From: Colocasia esculenta
Taxonomy: Eukaryota; Streptophyta; Magnoliopsida; Alismatales; Araceae
Length of the DNA: 64,000 nucleotides
NCBI GenBank assembly: GCA_014218235.1
Contig: CM024758.1
Coordinates: 97,501,698-97,565,697, forward strand
Direction: 5' to 3'
The translations under genes were made by a program, and so were the position numbers. Positions 44,752 through 55,851 of this stretch are shown piece after piece. The first letter of the stretch is position 1; each line of letters begins with the position of its first letter. The notes beneath the pieces were generated by a model, which saw only the letters and a program-made list of their open reading frames with translations, ran no database searches and was not told the DNA's origin.

Positions 44752-46858
44752 CTAATGACTCTCAATATTCATGCTCTCTCCCTTAACACTAGACTCTTCC
44801 CAAACATTTACAATTTCTACTGATCTGATCACTTTCTCCCCCTTTGACATCATCAAAAACAAATTACTGAGGTGGAGGTGGGGTGGTGAGATGAGTCTTC
44901 TTGCAATTCTATCAATTTTCTCATCTAGAGCTTCCAAGTTGTCCCTCATCAAAATGTTTACCACTGTCAGTCTGGTATGCAGTGTATCTTCCAATTTCTT
45001 AAGATTTTCAAAAATATGAATTGTCATCTGATCAATGCCATGTGGCATAGGAGGTACAATAGTGGAAGATGTAGCATATCTACTTTCTTATGTACTTGTT
45101 TCATCATGCAACTTCCACACACTATTCAAATCTGCTTTAAGCCACTCAAGCTACTGAAAAATATTCCCATTGTAGTCCCTCATTTGTTCCATGTCATTTA
45201 CAAGATGAGCAAATGACAGTCTTAATTTTGATATTTGAGTCACTGCTTCTTGTCCAGTAAGATTTCCTTGTTGTGTTTGATTGACTATCCTTGTCAACAT
45301 ATCATGAAGTCTTGTCTGCAGAAGAGACATCTGAGTTGAGGCATCACCAAGGGTGCCAACTAATCTATTAAATCTTCTTGTTGTATGTTCTGCAAGTTCT
45401 TGTTGTCTCAAGAAGTGATTGTTGACAGTGTTTTGTAACCTTTGTATCCGCAGCTCAAAATTATTTGACATTTCTCTCATAGAAGAATTTAAGTTGTCAA
45501 ACTGAATTTAAGGAAAATTGTATAGTTGAGGTGGTACTGCAAATCCACATGTGGATGTTGAAGCTGTGCTCTCATGAAGAAAAATAAAATAGGATTGTGC
45601 ACAACTATTTCTTGAGTTGGCACATTATCAGCTGGGCTAGAGGGATGTGGAACTTCATGAGAAGTTGATTGCTCATGCAAATCTGGGGCTTGATCTTGCT
45701 CCACTGGTGGCTGATCCACCTGATGTTCTGCAACTGTAGGTGGCTGGTCCACATGTGATTCTACAACTGTAGGTGGCTGGTCCACCTGTGGTTCTTGATG
45801 AAATGGTGCAGGTGACTGACCTCTTGTGACTTGTGCTCCTTGAATTTTAAATTTCATGGATCTCACAATATTGTTCATACAATATATATTGTACTGAGGG
45901 ATTCATTGAACTTTTTCTTGAGAGAAGGAGACACCGGCCTTCTCAAAAATTGCAGTTAAATGTGTTGCATAAGGAAGTGATCTTTTAAGTTCTTTCCCTG
46001 TAGTTTTAGACATGATTTGGAACATGATTTCAGTAAGATCAACCTTGATCTTCTTCAACATGTAATACAATAGAAATCTCTGAATATCTGTCAATCTATT
46101 CCTTCCTCCACCCTGAGGTGTGATAATTGTGGTGAACATATGATGCAATAGCATATGAAGAGGTGGAAAAGTATTTGCATTTAAGCTAGTGACGTGTGTT
46201 TGTTTTGAGTTCTTCTTATCATGAGGTAATCCAGTGATCAAGGAATAAGCATAAAAATCTTCACCAGAATTTGGAATATCAAGAATTTGATGTGTTGACT
46301 CATTGGTTATTTGTATTTTCACACCCTTTACCTCTGATTTGAACCCTTCTGGTGTGTCAATGAGATTCTTGTAGAATTCCTGTACCAATCTTGGATAAAA
46401 ATTCCGATGTTCACTGATGAATGATATCCATCCTTGGAATTGAAACAGGGGTAATAGTTTTGGAAAAGCACTCTTCAAATCCTCATCACTGACATTAACT
46501 GACCTGGGCTTCAAGATTTGTCGAATGTCTACCACTATTGTCTCTTCGATGCCTTCTGAAGATGATGCAGAGTCATCAGATGAAGATGAATTCTACAGTT
46601 TTGTGTTAGGTTTGACTCTCTGTGCTCTCTTCTGTAGAGGAACGGGTCTCCTCTGAGGAACTAGATCTGTCAACCATTGTGCATCTAGGGGGCTTGGGTA
46701 GCTTAACAGGCTTGCCTTTACTGGGCTGTGGTGCAACCTTAGCATGCTTTGCAGATGTTATAAAGGAAGTAAGAAGACCTTTGTGCTTGGTAGGATCGTG
46801 CCTCTGCTTGGATCTTCTTTCTATTGGCTCATCATTGATGACAATCCCCTTGCCTACT
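44752..46858 (-). pseudogene. Extra ORF of SIRE-type element 4, main part
   Basis: Open pieces in order are 46606-46866 (basic, with RRSKQRHDPTKHKG, then a Ser/Glu-rich tail), 45903-46535 (210 codons), 45489-45878 (Pro/Gln-rich with repeated VDQPPTV), 45151-45480 (coiled, NNFELRIQRLQNTVNNHFL) and 44752-45048 (HIFENLKKLEDTLHTRL). The 210-codon piece carries the putative plant transposon protein domain: LPLFQFQGWISFISEHRNFY, LVQEFYKNLI, EVKGVKIQIT, then LLYYMLKKIKVDLTEIMF and LKRSLPYATHLTAIFEKAGV. Elements 1 and 2 have the same domain in the same position. The N-terminus lies beyond the solo LTR, at 50267-50312. Confidence 0.75.
46854..46858. repeat. Target-site duplication CTACT, left copy
   Basis: Directly precedes TGTAGCACCCC; equal to 50267-50271. 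Confidence 0.9.
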
Positions 46859-49800
46859 TGTAGCACCCCGAAAAATTTAGTAAATTAAAATTTTGAATAA
46901 ATGGAAATAAATAATTTCTGTATTATCGAAATGGTAGATCATACGTACCACTATCGTACGTGCGAGAACAAATCGGAAAATTCCGTAAAAATTATAAATC
47001 AACCCCAAACATTATTCTTAAATGTTCCACGAAGAAATTCGTGCAATGAAAATCCTATTGACCAAGTGTACGTCACAATGCGACTAATTATCCAAATTAG
47101 GAAACTAAGTCGGAAAATCGTTAACACGAAAATATAACACGATCATAAATTAAATAATCATGTTGGAGAGACTTCCAACATCATGTATTGATGACCCATT
47201 ATAAGAATTGGGTCAATGAATCACTTTTGTCCTAAGAATAAAATGGAGCAAGAAAAATACATAGAAATTCGTGACCCTAATTGAGCTGAAATTAGGATGA
47301 GGTAATTAGGGCAAATCCCAAGGCAATTAGGCTTTCTTGGCAACACAATTTCGTGGCTAACCATGGTGGGAGGTTTCCTAAAGCCTCACCCATTCTATTG
47401 GGCTGAGAAATCATCAAAATAAGGAAGGTGGAAGGCAAAAACCGCACCTTGCCTTTCCTTCACACAATGGGACTTCTAAAACACCCTAGATGTATATATA
47501 CATGCCATGAAACCCTAGGGGACAAATTTACACATTGTTGGGGTCATGGGAGGCTGTTCTTGAGAACCCAAAGGAGGAGGAAACCGCCCCAACTCGGAGC
47601 TTCTTCTCTGCTGCGTTCTGCATCAACCTGTGCAGATAGCTCTTGTTGGAGTCGACCAAAGGTAAGCCAAACCCTAACCAAACCATGCAAGACTTATACC
47701 CCTGGAAAGAGGGTCGCGTCTAGTTCCTAATCCCACTAGTTTGCCTATTTTTCATTCAGTAGATCGGGCATAGTAAGCGTTCTCCTCCAATTTCTGGAAA
47801 AATGTGACTTCTTCAACCCAAAAGGTAGGTGATCTCGGGCCAAATCTAAATAAATATTATATAAATGTGTAGATCATCGAGTCTACTTTCATGTCCAAGT
47901 GATTTCATCGATTTTCAATGAGTACATCTTGAGTATTAAGCGTTTTGCCAAAGTCGCGCATGTTAACCACATTTTATGTTCATGTGGATTTATCGCACAT
48001 CACGAGGCCAATTTTAATGAAACCAAAACCATAGTTCTCTTCTATTCCATGTTCCCAACAAGTTTCATGTTGACACTTTTGCCCTATGAGCCCTAGAATA
48101 GGAGTTATAAGCGTTACATGAATCGTGGGTCTGTTTCCTGTGTTTTCGGGCAAGAATGCAAAACGCGACGGGACCAGATGTCGCATTCTTGCATGCATGA
48201 ACGCGACGTACTAGTCCGACGTGTTCATGTGAATCGTGACCGTGCCCTACGTCATGATTTTAAGCGCGACCGTACCGGTCTGGCGCCTCAAACTGTGCAC
48301 TGCATGGTTTTCAGGGCCTGCATGAAATGCGACGTGGACCCCCGTCGTGATTCACCCGGTTTTCCCGCTCAAGATTTTCATGCAATTTTTATATTATTAA
48401 TTTGAATGTGTTTCATGAATGCGACGGGGTATACCGTTGCGATTCAAGCATGAAGGCGACGGTATACGTCGTCGCGATTTGATTCTTCACAGGTTAGTCT
48501 TGTTTTGACTGTACACTGCGCTATGAAATGCGTCGACTGTGTCCAACGCGGATTTCACAATCTACCCGAGACCTGTTTTACATGGTGTAGAGTTCATAGT
48601 TTGCATGTCTTGGTTTTGGTCATTGCATGAGGTCTATTTAATGGCTTAAAAGCAGTCAACCCATGTAAAAAGCTATAACTACATGAATGTTATTCTAATT
48701 GCTCTTTAATGATGTGACCATTCATGCAACTAGTGATTTGCTCTTCTTACTGTTCTCGCTAAAATGATAATTGTTATATTAAAAAGATTGCAAACTCATG
48801 TATAGTTAAATGCATAGTTTATCTCATGCTATCATGTTAATTATTTTCTGCAAGTTTGAAACCGATGGATTGTGGATTGAGACACGTGTTCACTACACAC
48901 TTGCACATCTAGGCAGCCCTTTCTTAGGGGATTGGAAGCTCTCTGTTGGTCTTTTCGTATCGACAGACAAGCGACCTTTCCGCTAAGACCTCCGTAATTC
49001 TCCATACTCCGTGGATTCCCTCATGGAGACCGAGTTGGTTGTACCATTGAAGTTCCCTGGAGATAGCGTGCACTTCCTTTCTTCTATTGTTCTCGTGAGT
49101 GTGATTTATAATCTAGACTTAAGCCATTAATGTAAAGAGTGAACTAAAGTATAAATTGCGCCGTTATGCTGCCGAAATTATCTCTTGACTATTGTTTCTT
49201 GAAATCATGTTCACATTACTAGCTACTTGTTCTCATCATCATCATGAACATGACATTACAATTGCTTACATCTTGAAACTCTTATTGGCCATTAATGACT
49301 ATGGGTATCTACATTTAAAAATAGTGAGATGTTGATCGGGCACGGAGAGTGTCCAAGGGCTCCAGTCTAGCCCCAATGACGGAGAGTCATATATATACTG
49401 TTAACTATGGGGTATAATGATTACTGGCGTTGCATTTGTGCTGGAAGTACTTGCGTGTTGAATGCTAGATACAATAACCACATACACGTGTCCTATTGTG
49501 CATTTCAAGGTGGATCTTTCCTTGGTGTACATTAGTGTCTTCGTGCTAGATTAGTGCTACATGATCGTGCTCGTGCTTGCTTGCTTGCGTGATATGGCCA
49601 TCCTACAATTATTGCAAATTAAGTGATATCATGCGTGCTTGTTACATGACATTCTATTGAATACTCTTGCTCGTTATATCATTCTAGCTCTTGTTCTGTC
49701 ATGACCACTCTATCTAGCTTGTTCAAGTATCTTGTTTAATGAGTTTTATTCGTACATGCATATCATGACAATCATGCTTACCTAGTTCTAAATTGCTAAT

Positions 49801-50266
49801 CACTTATATCATTGTCCGCACATTGAGATATAAATCCTACTGGGCTAGTTTGCTCATTCCCTACTTTTAACCATTCTAGGTGACTATGAAATCCAAGAAG
49901 AGAAGCAAGTCGAGGATGGGAATGTGTTCGAGTGATGAGCATCCCAACACTTGAGTCTATCTATAGTTAGTTTGTCTGGAGTGTTAGATTCATGTAGTAG
50001 GTAGTGAGGAATAATGTACTTTTCCTTTTATTGAGTCTTAGTCATGTTATACAATGTTTAAGAGTTGTATTAGTTCACTATGATACAATGAGATGAGATT
50101 TGAATACAATTTCAATTGAGTTCATTAATTGGGCCGTATTATAATGTTGCGTTGATATACATTTAGTGCGTGCTAGTTAGAGACTTATTTGCCGACTGTT
50201 CAAGTCTCGGAAGATCGACTTGAATTATCTGAATGTTATCCGCTGCATAATTCTCAGAACGTGACA
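46859..50266 (+). mobile_element. Solo gypsy-type LTR, 3.4 kb, inside the element 4 extra ORF
   Basis: TGTAGCACCCCGAAAAATTT ... GAACGTGACA with flanking CTACT duplications and no internal region, so it is a solo LTR left by recombination between two LTRs. TGTAACACCCC-type starts are typical of chromovirus LTRs. It is a family member of 59780-62878 in the same orientation, sharing for example the long near-identical block at 49011-49067. It contains a GCGAC/GTCGC-word cluster (48160-48560) and a TATA-like GTATATATAC near 47491. Frames up to 100 codons show no gene. Confidence 0.9.
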
Positions 50267-50271
50267 CTACT
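50267..50271. repeat. Target-site duplication CTACT, right copy
   Basis: Directly follows the LTR end GTGACA; equal to 46854-46858. Confidence 0.9.
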
Positions 50272-50312
50272 GGTGCCTTTCCTCCTCGACGAGGAACTTG
50301 CTTAGGAGCCAT
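50267..50312 (-). pseudogene. N-terminus of the element 4 extra ORF, cut off by the solo LTR
   Basis: The ATG at 50312 starts MAPKQVPRRGGKAP. With the solo LTR and one CTACT removed, this frame runs without a break into the 46606-46866 frame, so it is the same gene. The open frame also extends upstream to 50417 (Pro-rich), but MAPK... is the more likely start. Confidence 0.7.
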
Positions 50313-50417
50313 GCGGGTTGGAGAAAGTACCCTTTGGTAATTCTTGGCATGATGTAGAGTTGGAACTTGCCTTAGAGCTTTTCTGGTTTGTGGAGGAGGT
50401 GGAGGAATTCTGTCCAA

Positions 50418-50695
50418 TATCTTCTATTTCTCGATTTCAATTTTCTTGTTTTTAACACAAATATGATTCTTCTTCAAGGCAACATTTTTCTTCTTTTTAT
50501 CATTTTGTTTCTAAACATTTTTCTAAACAAGAAATTTTATTAGTTTTTCATTAGACATAATGGAGTTCTTGTTAGCAACATTTTTGTTCATTTCAGAAAC
50601 CTTTACTTTCTCCAAAGCAATAAAAAGCTCATTTTTATCTTTTCCTTTTCAGCTTTTAATGCAACAATTTCTCTATCTAAAATTTGAAGTTTGTT
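50418..50695 (-). pseudogene. Coiled-coil gag remnant, minus strand (tentative)
   Basis: Minus-strand frames read KLQILDREIVALKAEKE, then after a one-base shift ELFIALEKVKVSEMNKNV and NEKLIKFLV. Charged heptad-like sequence of this kind occurs in the coiled part of SIRE-type gag. It lies directly upstream of the extra ORF, with no pol between them. Confidence 0.35.
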
Positions 50696-51348
50696 TAGTA
50701 TGTTAGAATCTGAAAACAATTCCTTTAAATTTGAGAATGAAGAATTGAAAGACCAAATGCCTGTGCTTGAGGAGAATGTTAAAACTTCTGAAAACTCTGT
50801 CAAGAAATTGCATGAAACAATAGATGATTTGAAGTTCACTATTTCTAGACTCATGAAGGAAAACACAAGTTGGATGAAGTTCTTAATGTCAATGAGAACA
50901 CAAATAGATATGGTCTAGCCTATTCACCTAATAAGACTAAGTCCCTTGAGTCTAAAATGAAAATATCTTGTATTCATTCTTCCAACATTCCAAGCAAATC
51001 TCATGTTAAATCAAAACATAAAAAAGCCCAACTAAATTTTCATGCTAAGAAAATTGTGCAAGCTAAAAACCCAGTAAATGATAAAATTTTGTGAAGGTTA
51101 AGAAACATGCACAATCAAAGAAAGGAAAGTATGTTAATCATCATGTAAGTCACATGCCACAACCCACACAAAGCACTTCTAATGTCACATGTTATTTCTA
51201 TGGTGGGTATGGTCATGAGAACTATAATTGTTCTTTGAAGAACAACATGCTGAAACTCAATCTTGTGTGGATTAGGAAGGAACTGCTCCCTTCCAGGTCT
51301 AATACTGCTGGACCCAAAATCATTTGGGTACCAAAGAAATCCACTTGA
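50696..51348 (+). pseudogene. Copia gag C-terminal fragment with defective zinc knuckle
   Basis: The plus strand reads ENEELKDQMPVLEENVKTSE (coil), then, after frame changes near 50870 and 51091, a basic linker and CYFYGGYGHENYNC, which is a CX2CX4HX4C knuckle whose second Cys has become Tyr. It then ends WVPKKST before a stop at 51346-51348. This order (coil, knuckle, WVPK) is the end of a SIRE-type gag. No protease follows. Confidence 0.7.
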
Positions 51349-52095
51349 GAGTGTGGTTTCAAGTGCTTTGAAAACTTGAAGATGAGGAACGCCAATGTGA
51401 ATTTCAGGGCACTGAAACTGTTCTGTGAATAACATGTTCATTTCTATTTTGAAATTCCAAGGTAAGACATAGGTACCCCTGTATACCTTATTGTTTACTC
51501 CTTTAGATTTTGATAATATGTTGTGTTTTTGTTTTCTTTCTATAAAAAAAATTGAAAAATAAAAAATACAAAGAGTCATAGAGTTTAATGTCTTATGCAT
51601 GTTTGTGTTTGCATGTCTATTCCTAGTATGCTTGCATGTGTTTTAGATGTAAGACACCCTCCTTGATTCTTTCTATGGCCTATACTCCCTTGCTATCTTT
51701 ATTGCATTGGCTTGAAGCTTAGTGTTCATTATTTTAGCCATTATGGGGAAGAATCCTAATTTGGTGTGTGCATACATTAAGAGAGAGCCAAATAGTTATG
51801 CATTTAACTTGCTTCCCAAAATATATTTGAAATTGAAGCTGACACACCAATGCATATGAATGATTGATATCACTTTGAAGATAGGTGGAAAATTTTCTTT
51901 GAACACTTTTGCAATGCTTTAAATCTACCTATATGTACTAACTTGTGAGGAAAAACTACCTGTCCCATGTTGAAAAGAAAAGAGGAATTGAGCTTAGTAA
52001 TCAGATCTTTTCACTGAACAAGTGAGAAGCCTCGCGTCAAACGACAATACTTTTCTCAAAAAATGAAACAAAATTTGACATCAATTGTTTTTTTG
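51349..52095 (+). other. 3' leader of a plus-strand copia derivative, non-coding
   Basis: No domain recognised and no long plus-strand frame. A minus-strand frame at 51115-51600 is the antisense of gag plus AT-rich sequence. Position between gag and a polypurine tract implies that pol and any extra ORF are deleted. Confidence 0.5.
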
Positions 52096-52110
52096 TTAAA
52101 AGGGGCAGAG
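52096..52110 (+). other. Polypurine tract, plus-strand copia derivative
   Basis: GTTAAAAGGGGCAGAG before TGATAACTAC, with a T-rich stretch just upstream, the usual copia arrangement. Confidence 0.65.
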
Positions 52111-52555
52111 TGATAACTACTAAAAATTGAGGGTCTATCATGCATGGGTTGGATTCAGAGTATTTGTTAGTGTTAATTCAAATTTCTATCCAATTTCATG
52201 TGTGATGCCTTTTAATCATATCTTACACATCACTTTTCATAGTTTTTAATTGTAAGTGTGCATTAAGAAATTGATTAAATAATGCTGGTTATAGGCGCCC
52301 TACAAGCCAATTCACGTGAGTGATGACACTTGCAATTATGTACAATCTCTTTTGGTAATATTATTATAGAATTTTCTCACTGTATATTCCATGCATATAT
52401 ATACTATGATATCTATGGGTCTGTGCAATCGAAATTAGATCATGATGAGATCATGATAACGAGGGCAATCCTCTTTAAACATAGATTATAAATATTCTTA
52501 GTCATAGGTTACTCAAGATGGACGTTGAGATGACCGGACAGACCGGTGTGCTATA
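52111..52555 (+). repeat. Truncated copia-type LTR start
   Basis: Starts TGATAACTACTAAAAATTGAGG after the polypurine tract and is cut at 52555 by a minus-strand LTR. It contains CGAGGGCAATCCTC and ACCGGACAGACCGGT inverted words. No CA end is seen, so the remainder is lost or displaced. Confidence 0.5.
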
Positions 52556-54240
52556 TGTTGACCAAGTTGCAAGCTTAAAGGGTGGGGTGAATGGGTTGCT
52601 TAAAATATCTTGAAATTTTCCTATTAAAAAACTTCAAACAGAAACACTAAATGTAGGTGTTAGAGTTAGTGAGCAGCAAAATAAGATGAAAACAATCACA
52701 CAAACAATGCACAAGAGTTTTATCCTGGTTCGGCCCTTCCCACATGGAAGTCCAACATCTAGTCCCCAAGCAAACTCTTGGGATATCACTAACCACCAAG
52801 TAACCTTGGTCTTCCCTTAAACGAGGGGCATACAACACCCAACCCCCCAACTGGTCTTCTTCTCTTTTCGGGCAAGAAGGCAGCCCACTTCTCTTATAGG
52901 TCAAGAAGCCAACCTTCTGTATAAACCCTAGTGCGGTTCTTACCTTAACACAAGGGGAATGCTTGCAAGCAAGCCTTCTCTTCCAACCGAAGAGGAACAC
53001 TTCTGAACACAGAAGCTTGGACCTGAAGTCCCTAGATCAAGCTCAAGATAAACAAGGAGATGCTTGATCTGAGACTAAGCCTAAGAAGGAAAGAGTTTAT
53101 AGTAAAAGCATCTCCCTGTTAGATTTGAGTATTGGGCTACCCAACCTACTGCTAGCAGGAGTTCTAAACAAATTGGATTAAAGAAAAAGTAAAGGATGCA
53201 GAGGGAAATCAGTACAACAAGGGAACTTTGAATAATTTTGCAATAGACGTATCACTGCACAGGTGGGTGGAAACTGGGGTTGATCAAGCTCAAACCTAGC
53301 TCTATGGATTTACACATCATCTAAGTTTTGTTTCACCCATTTACTCACTATCACTTCATAGTAGCTTTTTAGAACATGTATCCCATTTGAATGTCTGCTA
53401 CAGATTCATCCTGGCAGTGAGCTTGAATGATAAGAGTTGGACAATTTAATATCTAGGCTCAGTCTTGGGCTCCAACATAACCCGTTCATGACTGAGATTC
53501 ATATATGATGTTTCCCTTTCTTCCCCGTGACCGTATTCCATCAGATTCGGCTCTGGTTGAGCATGATTGTGTGCTGCCAATTCGCACAAGCCACAAAATG
53601 CCTGCTACCGACTCATGCAGACAAAGACGTGTTTGCTACTGATTCAATAGGAAAAAATGAGAAGATCCATCGAATCACAGGTTAGATCACACGATATCTA
53701 TGCCTGACTACGTGGATTTAAACATTACTCAATTGTCATCCGGGTTCATTTATTGTCTCAGTATTAACCGGTCCCCTTGTAAGCGTGCCTCCGGAATCGG
53801 TGCCATGTGCCATCGGGGTGATGTCATTTTTTGACATACATCTTGCTTTTTGGTGTCGTCTCCATCATGGTAGACGAGAATCGCGCTCTCCCCTCATCAA
53901 CCAAAATAAGGGGAGATGCTGTCAAATTTTTCCCGTGCATTTTGAGTCGGCAAGAGACTTTAAAATCCTCACTGGTTGAACGATTTTGCAGTGTCTCAGT
54001 AGGGTGCTAATTTGGTCATGCTTTGCCGATTCAGTCAAGTGTTGCCGATTCGGCCTAGTCTGTTGATTCAGTCATGTCTTATCGATTCAATTTTGCCCTG
54101 TTGATTCATTGTCTGTCTTGCTGACTGTGCATGTCTTGCCGAATGAGCTGTTTGTCTTGCTGAATGGATTGTACCTATGCTGCCGACTGAGCACACAATG
54201 ACCAAACAGTGCCGAATCATGAACAGAACTATGACTATTA
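52556..54240 (-). repeat. SIRE-type LTR, right boundary unresolved
   Basis: It starts TGTTGACCAAGTTGC with the GGGTGGGGTGAATGGG signature. The block 52718-52785 (TTATCCTGGTTCGGCCCTTCCCACATGG and following) closely matches element 1 at 690-760. The U3 side (about 53570-54230) has many GCCGATTCAG/CCGAATCA words. I could not find its CAACA-type end or a polypurine tract, so it may be truncated by the Tat-like element. Confidence 0.7.
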
Positions 54241-54803
54241 TGTCTCAAATGGAACAAAAGAACACATTGGAACTAATTCATTAAAAAAAAAACAAGTGAA
54301 CAAATGAATAAAGAGATCAAATGACGATACTATAAGATGATAATAATCTCAATGAATTGACTGCTATTTTATAGACATATTTTCTTATTGCCACTTTGGC
54401 TTAATTTCAAGATGCATTTTTGAGCATTTATCGGATGTCTCTCTTTCAGGCCATAAGGCTTTCTACTCAGGCGAGTAATCAAGGGTTCTCTCTTAGAGAG
54501 ATGTAATTAACGTCGTTGCGCTTAGGCAACGGCAGGATATTGGTCTCGACTTGATATTCACTTTTGTTTGACAAAGTCAAATGGCGTGCAAAGAGACCTA
54601 AAGCCCTCCGACTCTCAGAGGCAGAACACTTTGTCACTTACGTGACTGGCACGCCTGCGCTCTGCAATTGCAGATTCATCTTTCATCCTAGTGACTTGCA
54701 TAGCACTAGACGGGACTTGAATTTGCAATGATCAGCTATACATATAAGAACATGATAAAAATAAATCCATAATAATTTGATGGATCACAAATCCATTTCC
54801 ACA
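54241..54803 (+). repeat. Probable 3' portion of the Tat-like element 5' LTR
   Basis: The sequence ends ...ATTTCCACA four bases before a primer-binding site, so its right end is an LTR end. The left end was not found. It includes TTGTTTGACAAAGTCAA and GACTCTCAGAGGC inverted words. No gene seen. Confidence 0.5.
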
Positions 54804-54806
54804 GCG

Positions 54807-54826
54807 TGGCACGCCCAGTGGGACCA
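54807..54826 (+). other. Primer-binding site, Tat-like element
   Basis: TGGCACGCCCAGTGGGACCA is of the TGGCACGCCC.GTGGGAC type found after the 5' LTR of Tat-group gypsy elements. I did not assign the tRNA. Confidence 0.65.
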
Positions 54827-55227
54827 AACTTCCCTTCATCTCTTCGCTAGAATAGAAAGCTATGTGGCCTTCATACTTGATACTGACTACCAGTTTGAAC
54901 TGACTTGCAGGTGACTAACAGACTTATGGCTGAAGTGCATTTTGGACTGCAAATTGTTTAGGACCACGTCTGATATGGCTATCTTGCTGTATCGACTCGC
55001 TTTGGAGATTTTACTTCAGTGGTCGAATTCTCCAACTTCTTGGGGGGTGGCTTTCGTCCAAGTATTGCAGAACAACGCTAACGAGATAACTGAAGAGGAA
55101 CCAAAGTTCACCATATGAACCGTGGTAATGGAAGAAGCGACAAGGGACCCAGGGGGCAACAAGCCAATGCTGCGAAGGCTACAACTGTCACTCCCTTAAA
55201 GCACGTGTCTCCGGCTCTGGAAAGAGC
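54827..55227 (+). other. Leader of the Tat-like element, no frame seen
   Basis: No reading frame of note between the primer site and the first ORF. Nothing else recognised. Confidence 0.5.
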
Positions 55228-55851
55228 ATGATGGTCGGCGACATTAGAATTCATCTACAGAGCGGTCTACAGAGCGGTTGTGCTGAAATAGAACCAAATC
55301 AAGTGGTGCCAACTGTTCCAATAAGAAATTCCTTCCAAGCATTAGAGGGGAAGAAAGAGATGTATAACACCTTCAAAAGCAAATTGGCCCCAAAGCCAGT
55401 CAAATTCAAGCAAACTTGGGTGCCCAAGAAGACCCAAGCCCTTCAACTGATAAAGCAACAACATGACAAAGACAATGAAACAAATGCAAAGGGCAAAATG
55501 GATGTCAATCAGCTAGCTCTAACATCTTTTGTGCCAATGTTCAAATCTTATGCACGACAAGGGAGTATTTTCTATTACACTGCATACCACAACAAGGCAG
55601 CCAACATGGAGCGCCTGGCTCACATGGCCCTGCTACAGAGGAGGGGTTCAATATTTGTCCCTTCATTTATACAAGCATCCAATGGGGTTAATCGGATCAT
55701 GTCCAGCTATTTCTATGATCCAACTAAAATTTTCCTGGGACAACAATGCTCGTTGCAAGCTATGGAAGCAGCCCAAAATGATCTATCATGTTGTGAAGAT
55801 GAAGATGAAAAAGAAAAAGAAAAAGGCAAAAGAAAGGAAGAGCAAAAATGA
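55228..55851 (+). CDS. Upstream ORF of the Tat-like element, unrecognised
   Basis: 207 codons. I do not recognise a catalytic domain. Features are a basic stretch with KFKQTWVPKKTQ (about residues 68-80), a middle part with MERLAHMALLQRRGS, and a very acidic then basic C-terminus (EDEDEKEKEKGKRKEE). It precedes gag and may correspond to the additional ORF of Ogre/Tat elements or to a degraded gag segment. The first Met-Met is only one possible start. Confidence 0.45.
   Translation: MMVGDIRIHLQSGLQSGCAEIEPNQVVPTVPIRNSFQALEGKKEMYNTFKSKLAPKPVKFKQTWVPKKTQALQLIKQQHDKDNETNAKGKMDVNQLALTSFVPMFKSYARQGSIFYYTAYHNKAANMERLAHMALLQRRGSIFVPSFIQASNGVNRIMSSYFYDPTKIFLGQQCSLQAMEAAQNDLSCCEDEDEKEKEKGKRKEEQK

Noticed and set aside
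52647..53000. 117-codon minus-strand frame
   Set aside because: It overlies the R/U5 block shared by SIRE-type LTRs, and the corresponding sequence in elements 1 and 2 is not kept open in the same way.
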